Shown piece by piece: positions 11,078-23,060 of a stretch of DNA of 64,000 nt. The stretch is from Cutaneotrichosporon cavernicola. Its lineage: Eukaryota > Basidiomycota > Tremellomycetes > Trichosporonales > Trichosporonaceae. The stretch lies in contig NC_083400.1 of assembly GCF_030864355.1 (NCBI RefSeq), positions 387,001 through 451,000 on the forward strand, given 5' to 3'. The notes beneath the pieces are model-generated. The model saw nothing but the letters and a program-made list of their open reading frames with translations. It had not been told where the DNA came from and searched no databases. The stretch's first letter is position 1, and every line of letters begins with the position of its first letter. Position numbers and translations under genes: made by a program.

Positions 11078-11938
11078 CTAAACAAGCTGTCCGATTCTAG
11101 CGCTGCTCAACGAGCGCACGCTCCCCTCGTCGACGACGGTCCAGTGCGAGCCCTCGGAGCGCACGAAGACGCCGCTTGCCCCGCCCGACGAATAACTTGA
11201 GAGCACCGAATCGCCGTCCATGTCCGCCAGGCTTGTCGTCTGCATGAGGGTGTGGCGGCGCGCAAACGGGTCGTAGTGACACTTGGCCTTACGCCCAACG
11301 CTTGGAGTGATGGCAATGACACTGCACCGGCGCCCAGTGTGGTCGGCCCGGACGGCGAGCTCGCCTCCGCCTCTACTGTACGGGAGGTCGGTCTCGTCCT
11401 CCTCGGGCACGGCGAGGTCGGTCACGGCGGCGTGTTCGGGCATGAGCGCGTGATAGCTCTGTATGCTGAGCGAACGATGGCGCGGAGGGTGGACGATGAG
11501 AGTCTGCGCATTGGACTGTTGCGTGCTGAGCTGCTGCGCCGCGAGCTGATTGAGTTGCTGCGCAGAGAGCTGCGACGAGAGATATGATGAAACGTAGTGC
11601 GGAGTGTAGGTGGGCGTGGTGTTGGACAGCGAAGAGCGCGCCACGTGCCCCTTGGTAGACGCAGACGCCCGCGCCGGCACGGTCGGGTGTCTCTGCAGTG
11701 GAGGGTTGGGTAACGGGCCAAGCTGGAGAGGAAGGTGTGGTATGCGCGCCGACGCAGGTTCGACGCCGACGGGGGGTGATGGTGCGGCGCGGCCGGGCAT
11801 GCGGAAAGTCGAGCGCGCAGGCCGAACGGGCTGGCGACCTGGGGTGAGGAACATATAAAAACACATGGGGATGAGGAAGGAAGGTGAAAGGGATGAAGGA
11901 GGGGGAGGATGGAACGTACCCTGCGCAGGGAAGGACAT
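11078..11938 (-). CDS. hypothetical Ser/Pro/Gln-rich protein, about 259 aa
   Basis: The function is unknown. The start is placed at the ATG 11938-11936 (MSFPAQ), followed by a probable 81-nt intron (11919-11839) with GTACGT donor and CCCCAG acceptor. The intron length is a multiple of three and it contains no stop, so an unspliced protein is also possible. The body is disordered, with a Gln/Leu-rich segment (QLSAQQLNQLAAQQLSTQQ near residue 85) and Ser-rich stretches. The C-terminal 60 residues look more ordered (HWTVVDEGSVRSLSSARIG). No domain, signal peptide or membrane helix is recognised. Confidence 0.5.
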   Translation of the reverse strand: MSFPAQGTFHPPPPSSLSPSFLIPMCFYMFLTPGRQPVRPARSTFRMPGRAAPSPPVGVEPASARIPHLPLQLGPLPNPPLQRHPTVPARASASTKGHVARSSLSNTTPTYTPHYVSSYLSSQLSAQQLNQLAAQQLSTQQSNAQTLIVHPPRHRSLSIQSYHALMPEHAAVTDLAVPEEDETDLPYSRGGGELAVRADHTGRRCSVIAITPSVGRKAKCHYDPFARRHTLMQTTSLADMDGDSVLSSYSSGGASGVFVRSEGSHWTVVDEGSVRSLSSARIGQLV

Positions 11939-12874
11939 TGTCGCGTTGTGATGGGCTTGGCGTGGACCAGGGAAGGATGCAAGGAGGGTGAGGACAGAGT
12001 GCGACAACTGTGACGAGAGGAGGTGATGAGGACGAAGTACTGATGATGAAGAGAGAAGATGATAAGGAGGATAGAAGAGGGAGATGTGGAAAGACTAAGA
12101 TTGTGACATTGTAGAGGTGATATCCTCAGATGCGCCACCCACGGATCGCCACTCGACTCCTCATCAACTTTTGGGTATTGAGCGCTCACTGTTTACTGCC
12201 TGGTTGCCTTTTCGTAAACATGTACACATGAACACTCCCTTATCCCCTCTCATCACCTCATCACCTCATCACCCCGTTGTCGTCGGCCCGCTATTCCCTT
12301 GCCCGTGACCGCCGCTCGCGGCGAACAAGGGTCGCCGTGGCACGGACGCAGCGCCACCGCTCGGGCCCTCATCGGCGTCACGACTAGCACACGCATTGTG
12401 CCCGCCCAGTGAGCAGTGAGGTGTCGTCTGAAAAAGCAACAGGTACCGCCAAGCTCACAGTTTCCGACGAGAATTGCAGTTCATCAAAATGGACTTGCAC
12501 CGAAGGCTGCTTATATCTCATGGCCTGACCTTCTGGCGTACGCTGGCGTCAATTCATGGACAACTCGTAAGCCCACAATAGGAGCAGACCACGTTGTCGC
12601 ATCCTACCCGACGAACCTGCAACCCTTCAACCACCTCTTCCACCTGCCATCACTCCTCTCCTTCCAAGCTTCCAAGGGCACCACACTTTGGTGGCGGGCG
12701 ACATCACCAACCGAACATGCCGCAACGACACGCCACGAGGCTTACAACGGAGCAGCTGCCCATGGCACATGCTTTGGGCCCTCAGTCTGCCATCTCGACC
12801 TCTCAGATACGCCACTCCTCTTCTCGACTTCTCCACCTGTTCTATCGCTGAGGGGATGCCATACATGCAATGCG
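11939..12874. other. intergenic region with short CATCAC-type repeat
   Basis: About 930 bases lie upstream of the 11938 start and downstream of uL14m. A short tandem of TCATCACC units occurs at about 12248-12272. No tRNA T-loop, conserved protein segment or biased reading frame was found. Overlapping open frames on both strands look random. Confidence 0.4.
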
Positions 12875-13626
12875 TTACACAATCTGCTGTCAGCTCAGCC
12901 CGTCACACCAAGCTTACCTTCGTCGCGAGACCCAGGATCTTTGCCCACCGGTTGTTGGGGTCGTTGCTCAGCTCGGCCGACACAACACCGTTGATACGTG
13001 TACCCAGCATCTCGCTCTTGGCGTTAAGCAGTACACACGCGTTGTCATCGAAACTGGTGTCAGCTGAGCTCGCAGCAGGTCGGCAGTCTTTGACTCACCG
13101 AATGACTCGTCCGTCTGGCCGCACCACCTCCTTCTTCGTGCGCACAATCACTGCCCGGCGCACGTCACCCTTGCGCACCTTCTGCAGCGCGGGAGCGCCA
13201 GGCGTGAGCTGCGGGACGGGACGCGCCTTGTTCACGACGCAGACGATTTCGTCGCCTGGGGTTAGCCCTTTCAAGATGAACGGACCAGAGCGCGACAGGC
13301 AAGAGCTAGCGGATAGAGAGGAGGCAGAGATTGGTAGACCCCATCAAGACCGCATGCGAAGTATGATTCGAAGCAGCCATCTGTCTCCGATCTCCGTCTT
13401 CTCTTCCCCTCCGATCAATCCGCTGTCATCCTCCACAACGCGCCCGTGGTCACGCTTCCGCACGGATATAGGTGCGACACCCACCAACGGTCCCGAACCC
13501 GGTGCTCTTCTTCCTCGTCTTGACCTTGAGGACGTTGACGCACTCGGCGAGGGTCGCGCCCGAGTTGTCGATGACCACCATGCGGCCTTTGAGGCCGATC
13601 ATGCGCAGCGCTGCTGAGGGAAACAT
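12875..13626 (-). CDS. mitochondrial large-subunit ribosomal protein uL14m
   Basis: This is a structural protein of the mitochondrial 54S subunit (yeast Mrpl38, bacterial L14). Four exons, 13626-13485, 13255-13099, 13053-12918 and 12883-12875, give 147 aa. Family signatures are [16 protein letters not shown] near residue 9, [13 protein letters not shown] after the first intron, then [19 protein letters not shown] sequence. The last exon is only nine bases (Ile-Val-stop). The first intron is long for this locus (229 nt); the others are 45 and 34 nt. The C-terminal sequence is longer than bacterial L14. An alternative start at the internal MIGLKG is possible. The neighbour at 13917 is divergent, with a 290-base shared promoter. 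Confidence 0.9.
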
Positions 13627-13916
13627 GTCGAAGTCGTCGGGATGGGGAGGGAGGATGGTGGGCCGCGCTGTTCTCGGTCTCGGAGCAGGCGGGGGCGGCG
13701 TTGGACGGTCGGAGTGGTTGTATGCACTGTCGAATCCGACTTTTGCTTGTAATGAGCCAGGATGGAGGATGGAAGCAAAATACACGTGGTTTTGTTCGAC
13801 CCCCCCAACTAACGTAATGTAAGCAACAATCTGGACATGTCCCAAGTTATGCAACCAAGCAACCTACACCTTCCCTCTCCGTCATCATCCGCTTTCTCAG
13901 AGCCATTAGAAAGGCC

Positions 13917-16900
13917 ATGGTGCCCTCACACACCAGTCTCGTCTGGCCGCGCTCGGACGGGAGGTCAGACCGCTGGCCTCCCTACACCAAGCCTACCAAC
14001 ACTGGCTGGTTCGAACCGCTCTCCCCGTGAGTCACCGGCTTGAGGTCAGTCTAATCACAGCGACGACGCAAAGTACACACTGTACGGCGAGAAGATTGGG
14101 AAGCATGTCGCTGAGAAGGTCCTTGGCATCCATGGGCTTAGTGCGTCATTCCGGGCGCTGGGCTAACGACAGAGAAGCCCAGAATCGACTTGCCTGACGG
14201 GTACAAGCTGTATGTGCACAAGAAGCCACAGCCCGACAAGAGCGTCCGCGAAGACGTGTATCTTTTCGGCTCGCCTGTGTCCAAGTTCCGCTCGCCAAAT
14301 GAGTTCATGGAGCACGCGACCTGGCTCTTCGACCTCTCCAAGGACCTCAAAGACCACAGCACAGTGCGCCGGGCCGGGTTTGTCGCTGACTGTCAGTGCG
14401 AGTGCAAATACAACTCCAAGTCGGCCATTGCCAAGGAGAAGAAGGGCGAGGCGGCGCGCACGAAGCGCGCGAATGAGGGTGGCATGGCACCCGAAGCGAA
14501 GAAGACGCGTCTTGAAGAAGAAGAGGTGCAGGACGCGGTCGTCGTCCCTGAGCGGACGATTGACCAGCTCACCAAGCGGCGATACCGTGAGTGGGGTGCC
14601 CTACGCGACTGATAACAGGCAAGGGCGAGCTCGTCTTCTTTCGCATGGAGACGATCATGCCGCCCAAGGACAGCGACCTGCCCGAGGTCACTCACTGGCC
14701 AGGGCTGGTTGCCTCCATTACGCAGGTCTCCCAGGTCGACGAGAGCGGGAAGCCCACCAGCTCGTTCAAGCATAGCATCCGTCCTCTTGGCATGTTCTCC
14801 AACTCGCACGAGATCACCAAGTTCACGTCGGAGCTGCTGCCGTACTCGGCCAGTGTGCAGCTCCTTGGCGGGACTGAGGGGTGGAACAAGATCGGCCAGG
14901 AAAGCTCGCGCGCGTTGCACGAGGGCATCGAGCGAGAGGCGCAGATCGACATCCCCGTGCACCAGACTGACATCGAGGGTACCAAGCTCGAGGGCCGATG
15001 GAAGCGGCGGTGGGGTGAGCGCATCAAGTTCTCCGAAATGCCCCCCAACTGGGACCTGGCGGTGTTACGCCTTGGAGTCGCGTTGCGAATGGCTAGGGTG
15101 CGTCTTGGCTAGAATTGACTGACAGCAGAACCTCGCGTCGTGCTGGTCCCAGACGGATAGGTTCGAGACGCTGCCGAGCGGCACGGTGCTCTCACCTGCC
15201 GAGCTGAGCGACATAGAGAACCGCAAGAAGAGCCTTTTCCAAGGCATGTGGTACCAGGGCGAGCGGTTGTGGATGGATGATGTCGTGCGCCTGCGCAAGA
15301 CCCGCGCAAGCCTGCCGACCGACGCGCTCCTCCCACCAAGTCCCGGCGCCGAGGACCGTGGCGTCTTCCTCCGCATCAGGTGAGCTTCGTGATCTGCCAA
15401 CAGCTCACGCAGACTCATCGCGCTCGAGAATCAGACCGTCAAGGGTAGCGTCAACGACGTGTGGCGCTGTATGATCTACGGCGACATTTACGAGTTGTCG
15501 GACTCGTTTGCCCTAGGTGCGCCCGACTGGCCCCCACCCAAGGGACTGCACTACCGCCGTCTGAACCGCGAGGGGTGCGAAGTGTCAGTCGACATCTTCG
15601 ACGTCGCTGGCCGAGCGTATCCTGACCTCTTGGAGAAGAATTCTGCGTGGTTTTTCGACCCCAGTGTTCCGGAAAACGAGCGGAAAGGGCGCGTACCGGC
15701 AGGCAGTGGGATCATGGAGGTCATCGGGCGGGCCCCTGCGACGCGGAGCTGCGACTGTGCCATGTGGAAGGAGGACCTCTACGTCATGGTCCGCGAAGCA
15801 ACGGCGGATGTCGAGCGCATGACACGCGAGCATTACGGGAAGCTTCTGGCCAAGGCGCTGGGCTACAAGCCCACGCCCGCCGCTTCCACTCGACCCAACG
15901 GCGCCGGGAGCACGCCAGTCCTCGCCGGGACACCCACACCAGGGTCCAGTAAGACACCTGTTTTCCAGTGCAACGTTGCGGACGTCAGCATCAGCCCCTC
16001 CGAAGGGAACAAGCTGCAATCGCCCTCCATCATTGCCGGACCAGCACTAAAGCCCTCGCTTGACATCGCCGCGCAGCACCTGCGAGAAGGACGTACGGTC
16101 GCGTTCCCGACTGAGACGGTGTACGGCCTGGGCGCGCACTCGTTGGATCCCAACGCGACGGCCAAGATCTACGCGATCAAGAACCGCCCCGCCGACAACC
16201 CGCTTATCATGCACGTCTCCTCGCTCGACATGCTGCAACGCCTCCTCCCACCAGGGTACCAGCTCAGCGAGCTCTACCACGCCCTCATCTCGGCGTACTG
16301 GCCTGGACCTCTCACCCTCCTCTTCCCCTCCGCGAACCCTCCACCACCGCCTGCACCACAGACGAACGCGATCCGCATGCCAAGTCACCCCTTAGCGCTT
16401 GCTCTCATCGCGGCTGCCGACCTCCCCGTCTCGGCCCCGAGCGCCAACTCATCGGGCCGCCCATCTCCAACACGCGCCGCACACGTCGTGCATGACCTCG
16501 ATGGGCGCGACGGCCTCGGCTGCATCCTCGACGGTGGGCCATGCGGCGTGGGCGTGGAGAGCACGGTCCTCGACGCGCTGGGATGGAAAAAAGGCGGCGG
16601 CGGGAGCGTCAACGTGCTCCGGCCCGGAGGCCTGGGGGTTGAGGACGTTGCGCGCGTCGTCGCCGAAGTCGACGCCCAGTTTGGCGGATCCACCGACCTC
16701 CTCCTCCAGGGCCGGCCTTGGGTCAAGGGCAGCGCTGGGGGCGGCGTCCCCAAGCCGCAGACGGACGACCTGCCACCTTCCACACCAGGCATGAAGTACA
16801 GGCACTACTCGCCAACCGTGCCCGTGCAATTGCTGCTGCCTTCTAACGTGTTCCCCCGGCCACCAGTGGTGGGTCTCACGACCGACGCCGCGGCGGTCGT

Positions 16901-17228
16901 GAGCGCACTCACCAACGGCAAGCGCGTCGGGTTATTACATTACGAAAGCAGTCCACTGGCGAAGGCGCTCGAAGGGTTGCCTCTCGAGCGCCGGAGTTTG
17001 GGGCAGGACGCCACGAGCGCCGCACAGGTCCTCTTCGACGGGCTGCTTGCGCTCGAGGGCGCCGGCGTCGACGCCATTCTCGTCGAGGGGTGCAGTGATG
17101 ATGGGCTGGGGCTGGCTGTTATGGAGCGCGTGGGTAAGGCGGTGGGCGGAGGTGGCCGTACGGGCGGTCTGAACGACGGGCAGGTGAGCACGCCGGGGTC
17201 TGAGGGGCGATTCTGGGTCGAGGTGTAG
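13917..17228 (+). CDS. Clr2-like silencing protein fused to Sua5 threonylcarbamoyl-AMP synthase
   Basis: Six exons (13917-14026, 14061-14140, 14173-14586, 14619-15097, 15129-15379, 15413-17228) encode 1049 aa in one frame. Residues about 65-600 match Clr2, the SHREC heterochromatin-silencing subunit: LPDGYKLYVHKK and VSKFRSPNEFMEHATWLFDL mark the N-terminal domain, and the C-terminal domain runs through DLAVLRLG to the MWKEDLYVMVREA segment. After a Pro/Thr/Ser linker (about 600-650), residues 655-1049 form a full Sua5: FPTETVYGLGA, KNRPADNPLIMH (near 702), SAPSANSSG (near 788) and PGMKYRHYSP (near 904). Sua5 makes threonylcarbamoyl-AMP for tRNA t6A. No stop separates the halves, and the last exon covers both. 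Sua5 alone might start at an internal Met (about 15786 or 15819). Introns are 31-34 nt. Confidence 0.8.
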
Positions 17229-17985
17229 AGGTAGAGGCAGAGGTAGAGCATTACAGTGGTTTGAGAGATGGAGAGGTCACCAACATCACCAAACATGTAC
17301 AGTTTAACTAGCAGTATAATCGTCTGCGCTCCTTGTATTGAACGGAAGCAGATATATAGCTCCATGCAACGTCCAACTTCGGTACCCCATCATACTGAGT
17401 TGCAGGCGGCAGGCTTCGGTGGATCGGTGTGTTGGACCCGATGGGGGGTCGCGGGGTCGGCAAGGCAACGCGCCTACCTTACGGGCGACCGCGCTGCTGC
17501 CGCGAGGAGTCTCCTACCCTATACCCTATCTGGTTCATCAGTCCCAGTTATGGTCACATCTACAGCACAGTACCTAACTCACACCATGGGGTCGGCGCTC
17601 TGTCCTTTGAGCCCATCAGACACGTGCTATTGGTCTCTCTTCTAGTCTGGTTACCTCTCCTAATCCTACCACCTCTAATTCTGCTACCTCTGGTCTGATT
17701 ACTGGTCCTGCAATGCCACTCCGAGTTACCGACACTGATTGATCAAACTTCTATGAATGGGAAGGAAGTGTTGGCAGGCAGTGCATAGGCTATAGATTGA
17801 CAGGTAACGGGATACAGTGGCCGCATTGGGCGTGGGGATGTAGGATAAGTTGCAGATGCAACTGGTGCAAGACAGACACGGATAATGCAGGTGGTGATGG
17901 TATCGGTGGATGAATTATGTGGTGGTTGGATGGGTAGGGTGGTTTGTCCACTGCTGAGGCGACGTCTCGACGCCGACATTCATGA
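17229..17985. other. convergent intergenic region
   Basis: This is a 757-base spacer between the stops of two convergent genes. No coding bias, tRNA motif or strong repeat was seen. A CT-rich low-complexity patch lies at about 17636-17700. Confidence 0.4.
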
Positions 17986-20900
17986 CTAACGCGGGGAGTA
18001 AACACCTGGTAGGGTGGGACTCAGTGGCGGGCTGCCCTCCAGCCCCTCGGGGAGGGTGACTGCACGGTGGGCTGCGGCGAGGATGTCATCGGCCACGGAG
18101 CGCGCGCTCATGACGCCAGAAATCTGCGCGCGTACAAAGCTCTCACTGAACGGGTCGATGCCCGCGTTATCCTGAAGATCACTCTGGTCCTGGGGCATCG
18201 CAGGCAGTGCAGGCGACGGAACCTCGGCGCGGTTGTGTGGCGAAGCTACCCGCTCGTCGTCAGGCGGTCCATCCGAGAGCGCGTCCGTTACACATCGAAT
18301 GAGACTCCCGGGGCTGTCGGTGGCTGCCATCTCGGACGCGAGCACCTCCCCAGCTGTGACAGACGAGTCGGTGTTGGCCCAGCGGTCCACGCCGATCTCG
18401 CAAAGTGCGTTGCGCACATCGACCGACTCGTCCTTGAGCAGGATTTCGACGATGCCCCGAATTATGGAGGGGATGGGAATCGACTTGTCGCCGTAGAAGG
18501 CACCGATGATGAACAGGTCGGCAACGGCTCCTGCGAGGCCAAGGCGCACATCGAGGATGTCGGTCGCGAGACGTACGAGCGCAGGCATGAAGAATTGCTC
18601 AAAGGCGCGCTTGTTCGGCGGTGGACGCATAAATTCACGGAGACACCGGACGAACCTGGTACTGTAAGCGATCCAGATATGCCGTCATGCAGGGTCACTT
18701 ACGTTAAGCGCTGCCTGAATCTCGGAGAATGAGAGAACTCGAGGAGCATATCGTAAAACGTTGTTGCCGAGCAATGGCTGCGCTGGACTATGTCGTACGT
18801 CTTGGGGATGGCGTAAGTTGCTGCGTCGCGCACGGCTGCGAACTTGTCGAGGAGCGCCGAACGCATCATGTGGAGGACGAGAGCGACCTCATCGTGCTCG
18901 CGGAATGTCTCAAGGAAGGACGGGATATGAAGTGCCAACTGCTCGCGCGCACGCCAGCCGCCGAGCTGGTCTTCCTTCCACGAGTTGGACAGGTGCAGGA
19001 ATGACTGCCACCCGAGAGCAGGTGGCAGCCGAGAGATGAGGACATCGATGTGCTCGAAGATCCTCTCACGCACATCGTCGCCAAGCTCGAGGCACAGATG
19101 GTAGACGGGAAGTATGTCCTCAGCCACACTTTCCGGGTTGAGGATGCGCGCTAACTCGTGGAGAAAGGCCGAAATAGTGCGGAACACGCCCTCACCAGCG
19201 CGCTCGACGATACGCTTGAACAAGTCACGCAGCTCAGACCAGCGGTCGGAGCCCAGTGTCAGGCAGACGCCCGGGAACTGGTGTCAGGCCATGCTCTTAG
19301 TCGAGACTCACATTGTAGCTGGCAACGACATCCCAGTCGCAGTCCTTTCCATCACTTTCTTGGTCGTCGCAGAAGATGCTGATGAGCTCGGCTGGTGGGC
19401 CTTCTGGGTCGGAGTGAAAGGTGTAGATCACCTCGCCGAGAACCTCAAGCGCAGCATAGCGCACACTATCGCCGCTAGCCATGAACGTCGTCATGGCTTG
19501 GACGGCAAAGTGGCGGCGCGCGGCGTCCTGTGGAATGCGCTTGCACAGTGGGGCCAGACAAACACATGCGGCCTGACGCACCTGGTCGTCTTCATCATTT
19601 GCGTAGAGCTCAAATACAGGGAGCAGGCGGTCGATGGCCTCCTCTGGCGCAGCCTTGACGACGGCGGCCATGGCAACGGCAGCCTCCGCCCGCAAATTGA
19701 CGTCGCCGTCTAATCCGCGGATGACCTCGTCGACGAAGCCGTATTGTTCAACCTCGGTAGCGGGGTACATCTCCGAGACGGAACCGATGAGCGACAGTGA
19801 GAGTGCACGGCCCAGTGCCGCTTCGTGGACCATCTGCTGCCGGAAGAGCTCCTCGTCACGAGCGCGGTCGATTGTGTACTCCTCGTCGTCGTCGCCAACG
19901 ACCTCGACCGAGTTGTCGAAAAGCGATTCAGGGACGTCGGTGGACAGTGTGCCCATGCCTAACACAATGCCATGCAGCAGTTCCTGCTCAACCAGAGACT
20001 TTGCGGTACCGTCGAAGGCCTTGAGTACGTGAGCGTGGGGACCAGTCTGCGACAAGAACGTCTTGACTCTGTCTTCGTCTTCCGGCTCAGACATTGATCC
20101 CCAGGTTTCGGTAGTCACAAGACCATGGCCGCGCAAGCGGGAGATGATCGCGACAATACCTGCCCGAACCGGGTCTGCGACAGCAGGATTGTGACTCAGA
20201 AGAAGTGTTCCAAGCATCGGGCGGAAGAAGTCGACGCTTATGGCGGGAGCTTCAACCACTTCGTAGTCGCCAGGCCAAAGTTTGTCGCTATCGGCAGAAA
20301 GCATTGGTGGTTTGGCTTCTTCACCCTCGTCTGCGTGGGGGAACGAGACGCTGGTGAGGGCGGTCCCGGAATCGGTCACATGGTCAGTCGAGCGCGTTGT
20401 TCCAGAGGTCAGCGTCCCGCTTGAAGTGCCCTCAGTGATCACAGGCGACTCATCGCGAGGAGATCCGCCGTCGGTCGCTTGGTGCGTCGCCGCAGTAGAA
20501 TGGCTAATGTCGTCCACAGACTGCGTCGCCGCCGCTGCTGCGAACATGGCTTCGAACTTGTCGCGGGGCATTTCGCTTCCAGGAGTCCGAATGACATGGT
20601 CGAGATGGTAGACGCTCTCGGGCATATTGGTCGAGCTCCGCGACAAGTCGTCGTCTCGGTCGGACGCAGCAGTCGCCTCATACTGTGTGGTGTCTTCGCT
20701 GATGACCACCTGGCACGCCTTCAGCGTCAGCGTGATGCAACGTCTGGCACTACTCACAGAGAAAAAGTACCACAAAACTCTGTGGAGGTCTGCTGCGAAG
20801 GCCTCTTTGACTGACTCGTCTTCGTCGAGCGAAAAGCTGGAGACCAGAGGGAGAACATACTCAACCGACTCGCATGGGTCGACGTCTCCGAGAAGGTCCC

Positions 20901-23060
20901 CAAGCACGCGTGCCGCATACGCTCGATGGAAGGAGTACTCGCTCCGACAGAGAAGGAAGATGCGCTCCAGGGTGGTGAGGCCCTCGTCGTCGAAGGTGAC
21001 ATCCGACTCGATCTGCGGCAACACGTTGCTGGGTAGAAGATCTCCTTCGTCTACGAGGCCGCCTGCAAGAGCGGGATGCGGTATATCGATTTTCTCTGTC
21101 GGGCCAGGGGCTAGGGTGTCATCCATAACAGTGGATTCGTAACCTGTCGGCCACGAAACGGGTGAAGACGGCTCCACCATGTCTTCATCATCGACGTCGT
21201 CCTCGATCGCGTTCTCGTACATGGCAAAGGCCGGGGACGCGAACGTGATAGGCTCGGGAGGAAGTGGCGTAGGAGGACGCTGGGATGCATGCGCTTCAGA
21301 CCACGATTCTGATGCCTCGGAGGCGTCTTCCTCCTGTGGTGAAGCTGGGCTTCCGGACAAGCCAGCCGCAATACGGGCGCGAGTGCCGAGAGCGTCCTGT
21401 GCGGAATGGGCCCGGCGAGGCCCAGCGGGCCGAGTGATTGCTGGCAATCGCAACGTCACAGATGGCACCCTCAATGTTCCTTGGGAGTCGTGGTCGGGCA
21501 ACACGAGCGAGGAAAGGGTGGCCGACACACCGACGTCGCTGTTGAGTGAGAGGGAAGCATCGGACCGCCGTGTGATGGCAGTCTCCGACAGCCGACGAGG
21601 TAGATGCGGTGACGATGCGAGCTCTTTGCCAGAGATGAAAGGGGGAGCCAACTCTGGGAACTGGTTGATGAAGGAGGAAGACCTCTCACCCCCACGCGAT
21701 CTCCTTCCACTGTTGGTTGTGGGCGACGTCTGTGGCCGAGTCACACCGGGAGGCCCCGCAGCCACCCATGAAGATGATCTACTCCGGACGCCCCCGCCTG
21801 GGCTGCCGGGTGTGGGTACGACGAATTCGAGACCCGTTGGGGATTGCGACGGCGATGAGGACGGCGCAGAGCTTGGGCTTGCTGTTGAGCTCCCGGACGC
21901 CAACTTTTCTGAACGAAGTGAGTGCGATGACGCCGTGGCGGCTGCAGCGCGCGGTGCCTGAGGCACGCGTTGATTCGAACCCAAGTTTGCACGGTCCCCG
22001 CCAGACACCACCGATTCACCAAACGTACGCGGTGATGGTGAGTGAGGAGGCGACGACGACAAGCGACGAGTGGCCTGGACCACTGCAGGTGAGAACGAGG
22101 GCGTAACATATGGCGACACTGGCGCTGACGGGAAGCGAGAGGCCATGGCAGGCTGCAGCGGAAAGCTGACAACCGGTTGCGCGTTTGGCGCGGGCCACTG
22201 AACAATGAGCGACGCACAGGCACGACGATGTGGTTACTCACAACACTGTCCCACGCATGGGCCCCACCGTCGTCATTGTCGTTGTCCCTGCTGGTGGATC
22301 CAGAGGGGGGATGGCGTAAAGACCCATCCACTTGAGCTTCGCGGAGCGCGTCCTCGGTTAGTTGGGTTGAGGAATGAGAAGGAGTTGCGCTAATAATATT
22401 GACCTCGACAGGGCAATCGGAAGAAGGTGGCGTTGACGGTCGTCGTGTGAGCATCTCGCCGGACGACCATTTGCCGATGTCCTGATCGTATTCGGCCGTG
22501 AGGAGTTGGGACATGAGCTCGTCCCGTCGCGCCGCGAGAACGTCACTGCTGTCCGATCCGTCGTTGCTTGAGGAGCGCGAGCTGTTGTACGACAGTTTGT
22601 GCACCGATTCTTGCGACAGCCGTTGCATGGCCAAGATCTGCGGCCGTTGCCGCAAAGCCTCGATGGGAGTGGATGATGGCCTGCCGATGACCAATGATGA
22701 TGCCGCAACATCGTCCCCGGAGCCGAGGGACGATCGGGGCGAGTGAGATGACGTCGAGCTCACAGGCTGTACGGCCGGAGTGGGAGGAGGAGCTTGGATG
22801 CCCTGCAACGCACAGTCTGAAGGTGTAAAGTCGGCAGGTGGATTGAAGTCTTCGGGAGGTGCCGGTGGGCTGGTCAGAGACGAACCTCGGGAATGGTGGC
22901 CGCGCGTCTGATCGGATGTGGGGGTTGCAGGACCCCGAGACGGACGACGTTGTGGTGTTTCGAGCTGGAGGGGCCGAGGTCGGAAGGAAGGTGATGGCGC
23001 CGCAGGGGTTTGGCTGGGCCCGCGATCGAGCGGATCGTCCGCGTCTTCCCTCGAGGCCAT
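17986..23060 (-). CDS. PP4 regulatory subunit 1-like HEAT-repeat protein
   Basis: This is probably a regulatory or scaffold subunit of protein phosphatase 4 (PPP4R1 family). Exons 23060-22242, 22152-19312, 19277-18703 and 18661-17986 give 1636 aa. Residues 1 to about 640 are disordered, rich in Ser, Pro and Thr. HEAT repeats then begin at LTTLERIFLLCRSEYSFHRA, a segment typical of PPP4R1, and continue with GLDGDVNLRAEAAVAMAAVV and NFPGVCLTLGSDRW, the last strongly PPP4R1-like, to about residue 1540. Introns are 89, 34 and 41 nt. The first ATG is at 23060; the upstream extension starts at a GTG. The protein is much longer than human PPP4R1 (about 950 aa) because of the disordered head. Another HEAT scaffold remains possible. 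Confidence 0.8.

Noticed and set aside
12688..13617. 309-codon open frame on the plus strand
   Set aside because: It is antisense to the spliced uL14m gene and crosses its introns.
13995..14020. tRNA-like GGTTCGAACC motif
   Set aside because: It encodes GWFEPLS in the first Clr2-like exon and has no surrounding tRNA fold.
15956..15980. A 20-nt GTAAGA..TTCCAG intron between the Clr2 and Sua5 parts
   Set aside because: At 20 nt it is shorter than any other intron here, lacks a branch motif, and removing it would break the frame into Sua5.
21955..21985. tRNA-like GATTCGAACCC motif
   Set aside because: It lies inside the PP4R1-like coding sequence and no acceptor or anticodon stem can be formed around it.
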